From Sulfuricurvum sp. (GTDB taxonomy: Bacteria; Campylobacterota; Campylobacteria; Campylobacterales; Sulfurimonadaceae), in contig JAUYRN010000027.1 in assembly GCA_030696775.1 (NCBI GenBank), forward strand, positions 62,001-126,000: 64,000 nt of DNA. The letters run 5' to 3'. The position numbers were made by a program, and so were the translations under genes. Shown piece after piece: positions 53,347 to 61,547 of this stretch. The notes under the pieces were generated by a model. It was not told the DNA's origin. It was given only the letters and a program-made list of their open reading frames with translations, and did no database searches. Each line of letters opens with the position of its first letter. The first letter of the stretch is position 1.

Positions 53347-53697
53347 ATGATAGGAATCGATCTTATTAAAACTGCTCGCATGAAACGTCTAATGGAGCGT
53401 TTCGGCGAGCAAGGATTATCCAAATTTTTATCCAGTGAAGAGATTCTACTCGTCAAAAATCATTCCACTGCTGCAGGATTTTGGGCTGCTAAAGAAGCAT
53501 GCTCAAAAGCTCTTGGGTGTGGAATCGGACATGAGTGTGGATTTCACGATATAATTCTCTCAAAATCCCCAAAAGGTGCGCCACAAATTACTTTAAGCCA
53601 AAGAGTATACAAGGCGTTTAATATCAGAAATGCTTCTGTCTCAATCACTCACGATGGTGATTATGCAATTGCTGTCGTGGCACTTTCTGCCTCTTAG
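53347..53697 (+). CDS. acpS: holo-[acyl-carrier-protein] synthase
   Basis: This 116-residue protein transfers 4'-phosphopantetheine from CoA to ACP. D5 (IGIDLI) and E50 ([15 protein letters not shown]) are the Mg2+-binding residues. The C-terminal [14 protein letters not shown] strand is conserved. It follows fliL with little spacing. Confidence 0.95.
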   Translation: MIGIDLIKTARMKRLMERFGEQGLSKFLSSEEILLVKNHSTAAGFWAAKEACSKALGCGIGHECGFHDIILSKSPKGAPQITLSQRVYKAFNIRNASVSITHDGDYAIAVVALSAS

Positions 53698-53729
53698 AAA
53701 CAAGCTTTAGTGCCTCAGCGGCTAGCGGA

Positions 53730-53753
53730 GCCAAAGGGATAAATTCCTTTGGC
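53730..53753 (+). terminator. hairpin after acpS
   Basis: GCCAAAGG and CCTTTGGC form an 8-bp stem around an 8-base loop, followed by GTTTATATT. A plausible Rho-independent terminator, though the T-run is short. Confidence 0.5.
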
Positions 53754-53781
53754 GTTTATATTAAATAATAAAAGGAACAAT

Positions 53782-54324
53782 ATGCGCAATAACACTCAAT
53801 GTGAACTCTGTGGATCAACAGAAAATTTAGAACTTTTAAACATCGGAAATGGGAGCGATGATCAGTCGCTTACTCTTTGTGAAACATGTCGTACTCAAAT
53901 CAATAATCCTGAAACACTCGATGCTAATCATTGGCGTTTTCTAAGTGATACCATGTGGAGCGAAATACCTGCAGTTCAAGTAATGTCATACCGTCTGCTT
54001 AAGGCACTGGGTGAATCCGATCTCGTTGATATGATGTATTTTGAAGATGATATCAAAACCTGGGCAGATGCTGGACTATTAAAAGTGGCAAATGAATCAG
54101 CAGAGGGACCAGTCGTACACCGTGATAGCAATGGAACTATCCTTCTTCAAGGTGATACCGTCACTCTCATCAAAGATTTAGAAGTTAAAGGAGCAGGATT
54201 TACCGCTAAACGTGGAACCATTGTAAAAAATATCCACCTGACCGATGATGCTAAATTTATCGAAGGTAAAATTAACGGTACTCAAATCGTCCTTGTAGCT
54301 GAATACATGAAGAAAAGTAATTAA
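53782..54324 (+). CDS. PhnA-domain zinc-ribbon protein
   Basis: This 180-residue protein has an N-terminal zinc ribbon (CELCGS, then LCETC) and a C-terminal PhnA domain (HRDSNGTILLQGDTVTLIKDL, IVLVAEYMKKS). The biochemical role is not settled; despite the name the family is not needed for phosphonate breakdown in most hosts. ATG 53782 follows AAAGGAAC and gives the standard N-terminus. It stands alone. Confidence 0.85.
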   Translation: MRNNTQCELCGSTENLELLNIGNGSDDQSLTLCETCRTQINNPETLDANHWRFLSDTMWSEIPAVQVMSYRLLKALGESDLVDMMYFEDDIKTWADAGLLKVANESAEGPVVHRDSNGTILLQGDTVTLIKDLEVKGAGFTAKRGTIVKNIHLTDDAKFIEGKINGTQIVLVAEYMKKSN

Positions 54325-54429
54325 TATTGTATAAAGCTCTTTACAAAAAATACCTCATCCTAAAAGCAAGAGTATCAAAGTTTTAATACCTGATTAATGC
54401 GAAACTCAATCAACCTAACAAATTTATTT

Positions 54430-54456
54430 CGTAATACCGTGCTTGACACGGTTTCG
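54430..54456. repeat. dispersed palindromic repeat, copy 2
   Basis: CGTAATACCGTG-CTTGA-CACGGTTTCG forms a hairpin with stem ACCGTG/CACGGT. It belongs to the same family as copies at 18251-18309 and 61461-61539, and is shorter. Confidence 0.5.
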
Positions 54457-54491
54457 ATTTTAATAATATCTACGGTTAAATGAGTGTCATC

Positions 54492-54515
54492 ATTCTTTTT
54501 ACTGCGTAAAATCAG
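54492..54515 (+). repeat. 24-base block, copy 1, upstream of the HD-GYP gene
   Basis: ATTCTTTTTACTGCGTAAAA followed by TCAG matches the copy at 54663-54686 at 20 of 24 positions, in direct orientation. Confidence 0.4.
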
Positions 54516-54662
54516 TTCATCATATAAATAAACATCATAATAATCTCATCTTAATGATTTACAATTGCTCGTATAAAAATATTAAAAGAGTTTCTTGCTA
54601 TAATAAATGTATAACTCTAAATCTGCATTTTATCCTCTATCAAAAGTATATTATGTGCGTTA

Positions 54663-54694
54663 ATTCTTTTCACAGCGTAAGGTCAGCTTATAAT
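54663..54694 (+). promoter_or_regulatory. 24-base block, copy 2, with -10 element of the HD-GYP gene
   Basis: ATTCTTTTCACAGCGTAAGG then TCAG is followed by TATAAT at 54689-54694, 24 bases before the HD-GYP start. The repeated block may be a binding site. Confidence 0.4.
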
Positions 54695-54718
54695 AGAGAA
54701 AGGCACAAACAATAATTA

Positions 54719-55732
54719 ATGGCAAAAATAGCTAAAATAATTATCAATCACGAATACAATTCTATCAATATAGATATGCTGATTAAAGACAAGGTGATTC
54801 CATTTGATGTTTATATCAAGCGATATAACGATTTTGTGATCATTATCGAGTCAGGTACGATTTTAGATCAAAATCTTAGGGAAAAATTGATGACTCATGA
54901 ATCAATCTATATAAAGAATCATGATTTAGATACGCTCGCTGATTATACTGCTCTCCACAGCTGTATCACTGTGTTAAATCATTCTAAAAAAATAGTAGAC
55001 CCAATTTCTGAAGCATTAAAAATTACAGAAAAAAATGGACTTATTAGTGATTATAAACGAAAACTTTTTTTTGTCTATTCAACAACTGCCGATTTAACTC
55101 AATATTTATTTGACAAAAGAGATGAAAATCTTCATCGTGAAGCCTTGTATGCCTGTGTACGTGAAATTGTAGATACTCTCAATACTGACATAAATGTAAT
55201 GCCTACCATTCTGAAATTTATGCCTGAAGAATACACCACCTACCATCACAGTACTAACGTTGCATTTTTTTCAGTCATTCTCGGATACAAGCTCAAGATG
55301 AGCCAACAAGAATTACTTGATTTAACCTATGCAGGCTTAGTACATGATATTGGTAAAATACGGATTGATTCTATCATTTTGGAGAAACCTTCATCTCTGG
55401 CAGAAAATGAATTTGAGTTGGTTAAAGAACATTCACAAATCGGTTACGATATTTTGGAAAAAAATGGGATTGCCAATCAAATGATACTTAAAGCTGTTAA
55501 GCATCATCATGAAAGACTGGATGGTTCAGGATATCCTGATGGGCTCCGAGGCAAAATGATTCCTAAGGCCGCTCGTGTCATCGGAATGTGTGATACTTTT
55601 GATGCCCTAACGACGAAGCGAACATTTCGAAAAAGCTATACCAGTTTTGAATCACTGCTGTTAATGAAGCGGGATATGCATACACAATTTGATGAAAGCT
55701 TGGTAGATATATTTATTCAAATGCTTCGATAA
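54719..55732 (+). CDS. HD-GYP domain cyclic-di-GMP phosphodiesterase
   Basis: This 337-residue soluble protein has an N-terminal domain without a known family (1-125, partly a DUF3391-like start) and a C-terminal HD-GYP domain. H176 lies in YHHSTN, the HD pair at 209-210 in VHDIGKIR, H263-E265 and GYP at 271-273 in GSGYPDGLRG. All catalytic residues are present, so it should hydrolyse c-di-GMP, which stimulates PgaC/PgaD-type synthases. Such a link to the distant pga genes is inference. Confidence 0.9.
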   Translation: MAKIAKIIINHEYNSINIDMLIKDKVIPFDVYIKRYNDFVIIIESGTILDQNLREKLMTHESIYIKNHDLDTLADYTALHSCITVLNHSKKIVDPISEALKITEKNGLISDYKRKLFFVYSTTADLTQYLFDKRDENLHREALYACVREIVDTLNTDINVMPTILKFMPEEYTTYHHSTNVAFFSVILGYKLKMSQQELLDLTYAGLVHDIGKIRIDSIILEKPSSLAENEFELVKEHSQIGYDILEKNGIANQMILKAVKHHHERLDGSGYPDGLRGKMIPKAARVIGMCDTFDALTTKRTFRKSYTSFESLLLMKRDMHTQFDESLVDIFIQMLR

Positions 55733-55750
55733 AAACTATCGAAAAGCTTT

Positions 55751-55951
55751 TCACCCACCCCCAACGAAATCAAGCAACTCAATTACATCACCATCGTTCA
55801 ATACAACACTATTCCAGACATCTTTTTTCACAATCTGCATATTGACTGCCGCAGCCATTACTCGCTCTTCTAGGCCCAAAGAATGGATTACATCAAACAG
55901 AGTTGAATTCTCGCTTATCTCTCGCATTTCACCATTTACTTTTACTTGCAT
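55751..55951 (-). CDS. thiS: sulfur carrier protein ThiS
   Basis: This 66-residue ubiquitin-like protein starts MQVKVNGEMREI and ends DFVGGG, the C-terminal Gly-Gly type tail that is adenylated by ThiF and loaded with sulfur for thiazole synthesis. Other thi genes are not nearby. It follows the ankyrin gene with 16 bases between. Confidence 0.87.
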   Translation of the reverse strand: MQVKVNGEMREISENSTLFDVIHSLGLEERVMAAAVNMQIVKKDVWNSVVLNDGDVIELLDFVGGG

Positions 55952-55967
55952 CCTACTTCCTCATCCT

Positions 55968-56471
55968 TTATTTTAACATTTGAACAATATTCATATTTTT
56001 CTTTGCCACTGCAAAATCATACGGCGTTGCACCGTCATTATTTTTAACTTTCGGATCTGCTTTTGCCTTGAGTAAAAAGTCAACCACCAAATCGTTTCCG
56101 CTAAACGCCGCTTGATGCAGTGGAGTAATCCCCTCATTATTGGCCAAATTAACATCTGCACCGTTCATCACAACAAAAGTTGTCAATTCCAAGTTTTTTT
56201 TCTTGACGGCTAAAATAAGCGGCGTATTACCTTGGTTATCTTGAAAATTAATATCCGCACCCCGACTCAGTAAAAAACGTGCCATCTTCATATCTGAGAG
56301 TTTTACCGCTACATGTAAAGCACTTAGCCCTGCTTGATTTGGTTCATCAACTTTAGAGGAAATTGCCAAATATTTTTTGACTTTTTCAACATTTCCTTCA
56401 TATACGGCATCGTGTAATTCACCTGCATATAAAGATAAAATAGAGATGAACATTAACAAAAGCAACTTCAT
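55968..56471 (-). CDS. secreted ankyrin-repeat protein
   Basis: This 167-residue protein has a signal peptide (LLLLMFISILSLYA) and about four ankyrin repeats: GLSALHVAVKLSDMKMARFL, GNTPLILAVKKKNLELTTFV, GITPLHQAAFSGNDLVVDFL and GATPYDFAVAKKNMNIVQML. It is a periplasmic protein-binding module with unknown partner. Its ATG is 3 bases after the MidA-like stop, so the two are one operon with thiS. Confidence 0.85.
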   Translation of the reverse strand: MKLLLLMFISILSLYAGELHDAVYEGNVEKVKKYLAISSKVDEPNQAGLSALHVAVKLSDMKMARFLLSRGADINFQDNQGNTPLILAVKKKNLELTTFVVMNGADVNLANNEGITPLHQAAFSGNDLVVDFLLKAKADPKVKNNDGATPYDFAVAKKNMNIVQMLK

Positions 56472-56474
56472 TTC

Positions 56475-57464
56475 TTATCCTTGCGTAAAACGTATCATCT
56501 TAAACCGCTCACCCATTAATGATGGGGTTATGAGAATTTTAACTTTTTCGAGTTCTTGAGTATAGATCTCATCGCTGGCATTTTCTTTGAGCATTGAGAG
56601 CAAATCCAAAATACCCATTTCAATCAATGCCACTAACTGCGTTGAAAATTGAACGCACTTTATCCCTTGCGCTTCAAAAGCATCTCGTACATGCGAAAAA
56701 TTCACATCGTAAGTTATGTCAGTCGTTCCAAAAACATTGTCTAAAACTAATTCTTCATCAAACAGCGGTGTCACTTGGTGCCCTTGATAAACACGGATTG
56801 AAAAATCACTGCGCGCTTCCAACTCACCGTAATCAAAACTCATAAACTCAAATTTTGGAATACTCAGCACCATTGACTTTGCAAATTCTTCGTATCCTAC
56901 CGCGATTTCCCCTCGATCTTTTTTATATTTTTCAGCATGTTTTAGAACTTCAGGAGATTCTTGATCAAAAACTATTTTTCCCTCTTCCAAACGGCCGATT
57001 TTATCTTTATACAAAAGTTCACACGCGAATGCGTCAAATATCTCATTGGCTATAAAAAAAGCATTAGAAGCATTTATTTCACTTACATCATGATAATGTT
57101 CTAACGTGATTACATCTCCAAAAGAATCAAAAAAATAACTTTTTTGCTGATCTTGGAGTGCATTAAACCGCTCAATAATTCCAAAACGAAGAGTCCCAAG
57201 CAACTTAGGGCGCAACGTATACAAAAATTCGATAATGTCTGCAAGAAGATAGCCATGATGCGCACCAATCTCACAAATCAAAGAATCAGGAGCTAAAAAT
57301 CCATCGTCAATACGGGCAACAATGTGCTTCGCAATGGTTCCACCAAAAAACTTTGAGGTACTCACTGCGGTATAAAAGTCCCCTTTTTTACCAATAGGCC
57401 GATAGGTTCCATAATAGCCGTTTTCGCCATACAGCCACTCATTCATATACCCACTAAAAAGCAC
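56475..57464 (-). CDS. SAM-dependent methyltransferase, MidA/NDUFAF7 (DUF185) family
   Basis: This 329-residue protein has the family start FSGYMNEWLYGENGYYGTYR (residues 3-22), GDFYTAVSTSKFFGG, and the SAM site ICEIGAHHGYLLADIIEFL, plus FIANEIFDAFACELL. GTG 57464 directly abuts the argD stop; ATG 57446 is the alternative. Eukaryotic homologues methylate an arginine of complex I; the bacterial role is not known. Confidence 0.85.
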   Translation of the reverse strand: MLFSGYMNEWLYGENGYYGTYRPIGKKGDFYTAVSTSKFFGGTIAKHIVARIDDGFLAPDSLICEIGAHHGYLLADIIEFLYTLRPKLLGTLRFGIIERFNALQDQQKSYFFDSFGDVITLEHYHDVSEINASNAFFIANEIFDAFACELLYKDKIGRLEEGKIVFDQESPEVLKHAEKYKKDRGEIAVGYEEFAKSMVLSIPKFEFMSFDYGELEARSDFSIRVYQGHQVTPLFDEELVLDNVFGTTDITYDVNFSHVRDAFEAQGIKCVQFSTQLVALIEMGILDLLSMLKENASDEIYTQELEKVKILITPSLMGERFKMIRFTQG

Positions 57465-58640
57465 TTATAAATCACCCATCGCTTTCTCTAATCGTACAAA
57501 TCCCTCATCAATATTTGCTTTAGTAATCGTAAGCGGAGGAAGGAAACGGAGAGTATTACGCCCTGCTTTGAGCACAATCACTCCATTTTCACGTGCACTA
57601 TTGATAATTTTTCCCAATGTTTCGGCATCTACCACACGCAATCCACGCATCAGTCCAAACCCTACATGCCCTTGAAATATAGCAGGATGTTTTTGAGCAA
57701 ACGCTTCCAATGCCGTTTCAAAATAGATCAATGTCTCATCAAGTTCACCACTGACTTTCAGTTCTTCGAGAATATCAAGTACTTCATTCGCAGCAGCCGT
57801 TGAGAGATAATTCCCTCCAAACGTCGAGCCATGATCACCGGGAGCAAAAATATCCAAACGATTAGTCATCACTACACCGATAGGAACACCGCCTCCTAGC
57901 CCTTTAGCCAGCGTAATAACATCCGGTTCAATCCCATAAAGATTTGATGCTAAAAATTCACCTGTACGGTAAATACCCGTTTGAACTTCATCCACCATCA
58001 GCAAAATATTACGGGGCTTAAGCATCTTTGCCAATGCTTGGACTTTTGCCAAATCTAAAGGTTGAACTCCGCCCTCGCCTTGTACCAGTTCAATCATGAC
58101 CGCAACCGTATGCTCATCAATGAGGGATTCAATCTCATCAATATTTTTAGCGTACACAAAACCATCAGGAAAAGGACCAAAATAATTGTGCATCGATTCT
58201 TGCCCCGTTGCTTTGAGCGCAGTAATCGTTCGCCCATGAAACGAGTGTTCGAGTGTGATGATTTTGTAACGCTTAGCCTCACCGTCAACTTCTCCAAATT
58301 TACGAGCAATTTTAATTGCGCCCTCGTTTGCCTCTGCACCGCTATTACCGAAAAAACATTTCATGTTATATCCGCTGAGCTCCACAATTTTTTTGGCACA
58401 AAGAGCCTGCGGCTCGATGTAATACAAATTAGAGACATGAATAAGTTTAGAAACTTGGTCGCATATCGCTTTAGTCAAGCGATTATTACTGTGTCCTACG
58501 CTGCATACTGCGATTCCTGCTGCAAAATCAATGTATTCTTTCCCTTCGGTATCGATTAAAATCGCATTTTTACCTTCTACAAAACTAATAGGCTGGCGAC
58601 CATACGTTGGAAGTACATACTGTTCAAAATTAGTTGTCAT
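57465..58640 (-). CDS. argD: acetylornithine aminotransferase ArgD
   Basis: This 391-residue class III PLP enzyme catalyses N-acetylornithine : 2-oxoglutarate transamination in arginine synthesis. It has FAAGIAVCSVGHSNNRL, FFGNSGAEANEGAIK, HSFHGRT, LMVDEVQTGIYRTG and TLAKGLGGGVPIG with the PLP lysine. It overlaps the molybdopterin enzyme gene by 11 bases. Confidence 0.93.
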   Translation of the reverse strand: MTTNFEQYVLPTYGRQPISFVEGKNAILIDTEGKEYIDFAAGIAVCSVGHSNNRLTKAICDQVSKLIHVSNLYYIEPQALCAKKIVELSGYNMKCFFGNSGAEANEGAIKIARKFGEVDGEAKRYKIITLEHSFHGRTITALKATGQESMHNYFGPFPDGFVYAKNIDEIESLIDEHTVAVMIELVQGEGGVQPLDLAKVQALAKMLKPRNILLMVDEVQTGIYRTGEFLASNLYGIEPDVITLAKGLGGGVPIGVVMTNRLDIFAPGDHGSTFGGNYLSTAAANEVLDILEELKVSGELDETLIYFETALEAFAQKHPAIFQGHVGFGLMRGLRVVDAETLGKIINSARENGVIVLKAGRNTLRFLPPLTITKANIDEGFVRLEKAMGDL

Positions 58641-60375
58641 TTTTTTCTACCTTTATTTTAAATTCTTGATATACTGCATTTTCACCCTCATAGCTCAATA
58701 AGCTTGGGGTCAAAACATTCACTTTGGGCGTTCCTGCATAAATTAATGCACAATCATGTCGAAGTCTACTATCATAATGGATAATAAGAGAAATTGCTCC
58801 CGCTTTACTGCTTACTTTAACCGTCGTTCCCTCTTCAAATCCACATTCCGGATGTAAAAAAAGTCCCGCTTCTCGGTGAAATTGTGAATTTAATGACCGT
58901 GAAGATTTTGGCGTAATTAAAAATAGCCCTTCCTCATTACTCAAACTTAAATCAATTTCATCCATAAAGACAAATTCTCCCGACTCTGTATCAAATCCTT
59001 CTGAATAAGGAATGTCTGGACGATTCATTTTGTAACTAACTCCATTACTTAGCTCCATTTGTCCCCTCAGTATCTTTAAGCATTCCTCTTCACTGGGAAT
59101 AGAGAGATTAAAATAATCGCAGAGAGATTTTGCAAGAACGTATTCAGAAATCCCGATCTCGCCTTCACGTAACTTTGACATATTTTGAAGCGTAAAATCA
59201 CCATATGAAGCGCGTATATCCTCTTTTTCTAAAAATGTTTTTGCAGGGATGACTAAATCTGACGCCAATGAAGTTTCGTTTTCATACAAACCAAAATAAA
59301 TTTTAACGCCAGCATTTGCAAATTCTTTTTGTACTTTTGAAGAGTTTGGCATTTGAGCAAGGGGGTTTCCTCCTTGAACAAAGATCGTTTCATATGTTGA
59401 AAAATTCACTATTGGTTTAGCAACTGTGTTGTGGATTGAAATAAAAGGCAAGTCTATCCCTGACAATGATGAGCCCAAGAACCCGACACCGCTTCCTCTT
59501 TTTCCAAACAACCCAAGTATTGCCCCAAATGCATCTATCGCTCGAATAACATCTGCACCATTTTGATATTTTTGCACCCCTGAGCCAACTAAAATTACCG
59601 TTTTTTTATCGCGAATAAGCTCTAAAACAGCACCAATTTGCCCTAGACTTACATCAATGGCTTCGAGTGTTGATTTTATTCGAACACTCTGTGTTAATTC
59701 ATAAAATTCTTTATAATCACTTCCAAAACTTTCCAAAAACTCTTTATCTTGCGATCCCTCAATAATACAAAATCGGGAAAGGAGAAGAGCTAAATGCAAA
59801 TCACCACGCGGTTTGATTTGTATATGTAAATCTGCACTTTGCGCTAAAACCGTTTTTACAGGATCAATCACAATAATCTTTTTATTTTTCAAAAACGGCA
59901 GTATATGAGAATGAGTTATATGAGGATTTCTCCCCCACACTATGACAACCTCAGATGCATCGATCATTTCAGCTGAAAGCGGATGGTTCACACCTCGCCC
60001 AAGTACGATACCAGCTTCTCCTGCTCCATCACAAAGCGATCCTCGTGTTCCTACCGCTCCCATACGAGCAAAAAAATGGTCCATTGACCGCTGCATTAAT
60101 CCTATATTTCCGCTTCCTCGATAAAAAAGAGTTTTTGCAGGAGAACTTGTCTCTAAAATATTTAATAATTTACTGAATGCTTCTTCCATCGTAATGGTTT
60201 TTCCATGATAACGTGGTGTATTAATTCTTATATTTTCATCAAAATGAGTTAAGTGAGGACACAAATATCCTTTTGTTACAGGGTGAGACTTATCGCCTTT
60301 CACCTTCCCTTTATCATCCAAAATAATACGGCACGCATCATAACAATCGAGTGGACAAGCGGTAGTATTACTCAT
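58630..60375 (-). CDS. molybdopterin oxidoreductase, compact type
   Basis: This 581-residue protein starts with a [4Fe-4S] motif: C7, C11, C15 in CPLDCYDAC and C39 in GYLCPH. The molybdopterin folds follow: GSGNIGLMQRSMDHFFARMG, GSLCDGAGEAGIVLGRGVNHP, VVIVWGRNPHITH and QGGNPLAQMPNS, with a C-terminal dinucleotide-binding domain from about 465. It is shorter than most catalytic subunits in its superfamily, and no partner Fe-S or membrane subunit gene adjoins. It has no twin-arginine signal, so it acts in the cytosol; the substrate is unknown. Confidence 0.85.
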   Translation of the reverse strand: MSNTTACPLDCYDACRIILDDKGKVKGDKSHPVTKGYLCPHLTHFDENIRINTPRYHGKTITMEEAFSKLLNILETSSPAKTLFYRGSGNIGLMQRSMDHFFARMGAVGTRGSLCDGAGEAGIVLGRGVNHPLSAEMIDASEVVIVWGRNPHITHSHILPFLKNKKIIVIDPVKTVLAQSADLHIQIKPRGDLHLALLLSRFCIIEGSQDKEFLESFGSDYKEFYELTQSVRIKSTLEAIDVSLGQIGAVLELIRDKKTVILVGSGVQKYQNGADVIRAIDAFGAILGLFGKRGSGVGFLGSSLSGIDLPFISIHNTVAKPIVNFSTYETIFVQGGNPLAQMPNSSKVQKEFANAGVKIYFGLYENETSLASDLVIPAKTFLEKEDIRASYGDFTLQNMSKLREGEIGISEYVLAKSLCDYFNLSIPSEEECLKILRGQMELSNGVSYKMNRPDIPYSEGFDTESGEFVFMDEIDLSLSNEEGLFLITPKSSRSLNSQFHREAGLFLHPECGFEEGTTVKVSSKAGAISLIIHYDSRLRHDCALIYAGTPKVNVLTPSLLSYEGENAVYQEFKIKVEKNDN

Positions 60376-60500
60376 AAAACGTCCCCTTTTACTATTATCT
60401 ATGCCAATGTATTATTTTACAGTCCAATGGCTTTAATTTTTAGTAAAAAAAAGCTTCAGTTTGGATATGATTAACACCAATAAAACTCTCGAGGTTAATA

Positions 60501-61460
60501 ATGTCTCTTTTAGAACACGTAGATGGAGCCACAAATCTGGCAAAAAATAATGAAGTACAACTTCTGATCTTTAAAGTAGATGCTGCCGAAACATCTGCTT
60601 ATTACGCCATTAACGTTTTTAAAACACGAGAAGTTGTAGAAGCTAAACATCATCAATTAACACTTATTCCCTCATCTCATCCTTTGCTAGAAGGAACCAT
60701 CGTCTTGCGCGGTCTTCAAATCCCCATTCTTAATCTTCCAAAATGGTTAGGTTCAGAACTGACGAATGATAAGAAAAAACTTTCTAATCTTTTAATCTGT
60801 GATTTTAATGGAATTATTATTGGCATACGAATCATGTTTGCCTACCGTGTTATCAAGAAAAACTGGAATGAAATGCACGCTCCCGACAGCTATCGTCTTG
60901 GAGAAGACGGATTGGTCATTAACGATACAAGACTCGATGATGGAAGCTTGTGCTTGGTACTTGACTATGAAAAACTGCTCGCAGATGTCATTCCCCAAGC
61001 CATGGTCAATGTTTTAGAATCACCCAACAACTTAGCCAATATTGTGATTCCGGACAAGCTGAGAAACGGAACCGTTTTAATTGCCGAAGATTCTAAAACT
61101 GCTCAACGGCATTTACGTCAGGTTTTTGCAAATGCTCACCTTTCCTATCAAATTTTTAACAATGGTAAAGAACTGATGGATTTTGTCAATGCTCATCCTA
61201 ACCCTTCATCCATCCCTGCCATCATTACGGATATTGAGATGCCGGAAATGTCAGGTTTTACCGTTGTCCGCCTTTTGAAAGCGAATGCTGCGACAAAATC
61301 CATTCCTATTATCGTCAACAGTTCAATGACAGGTGAAAATAATAAACGGGAAGCAGCAGGATTAGGGGCAGACGGGTTTATTGATAAAACAAAGAGTCAT
61401 GACATCATTCCGTTGATTGTCAGTAAGATGGAAATTGCAGCGCAGGTATTATTGGCTTAG
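60501..61460 (+). CDS. cheV: chemotaxis protein CheV (CheW-REC fusion)
   Basis: This 319-residue protein has a CheW-like domain (about 15-170) and a response receiver domain (190-317) with E196/D197, phospho-acceptor D244 in IITDIEMPEM, S274 and K296. It couples chemoreceptors to CheA and is adjustable by phosphorylation; Campylobacterota typically use several CheV copies. GAGGTTAATA lies just before the ATG. It stands alone on the + strand. Confidence 0.93.
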   Translation: MSLLEHVDGATNLAKNNEVQLLIFKVDAAETSAYYAINVFKTREVVEAKHHQLTLIPSSHPLLEGTIVLRGLQIPILNLPKWLGSELTNDKKKLSNLLICDFNGIIIGIRIMFAYRVIKKNWNEMHAPDSYRLGEDGLVINDTRLDDGSLCLVLDYEKLLADVIPQAMVNVLESPNNLANIVIPDKLRNGTVLIAEDSKTAQRHLRQVFANAHLSYQIFNNGKELMDFVNAHPNPSSIPAIITDIEMPEMSGFTVVRLLKANAATKSIPIIVNSSMTGENNKREAAGLGADGFIDKTKSHDIIPLIVSKMEIAAQVLLA

Positions 61461-61539
61461 TTCGTCATGCAGTACCTGATACGGTATCCACACACTTAAA
61501 ATGTTTATGGATTCCGTGTCGGAGCACGGAATAACGAGG
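61461..61539. repeat. dispersed palindromic repeat, copy 3
   Basis: CGTCATGCAGTACCTGATAC then GGTATCCA begins it, and ATTCCGTG-TCGGAG-CACGGAAT (8-bp stem) closes it, with ATAACG at the end complementary to the start CGTCAT. It lies between the convergent cheV and pycB genes, where it might also act as a terminator. Confidence 0.6.
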
Positions 61540-61547
61540 ATATAAGT

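Larger units (their letters stand above)
54325..54718. other. 394-base gene-free interval before the HD-GYP gene
   Basis: No gene was seen. It holds a dispersed palindromic repeat (54430-54456), two diverged copies of a 24-base block (54492-54515 and 54663-54686) and TATAAT sequences at 54599-54604 and 54689-54694. It is A/T-rich and probably regulatory. Confidence 0.6.
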
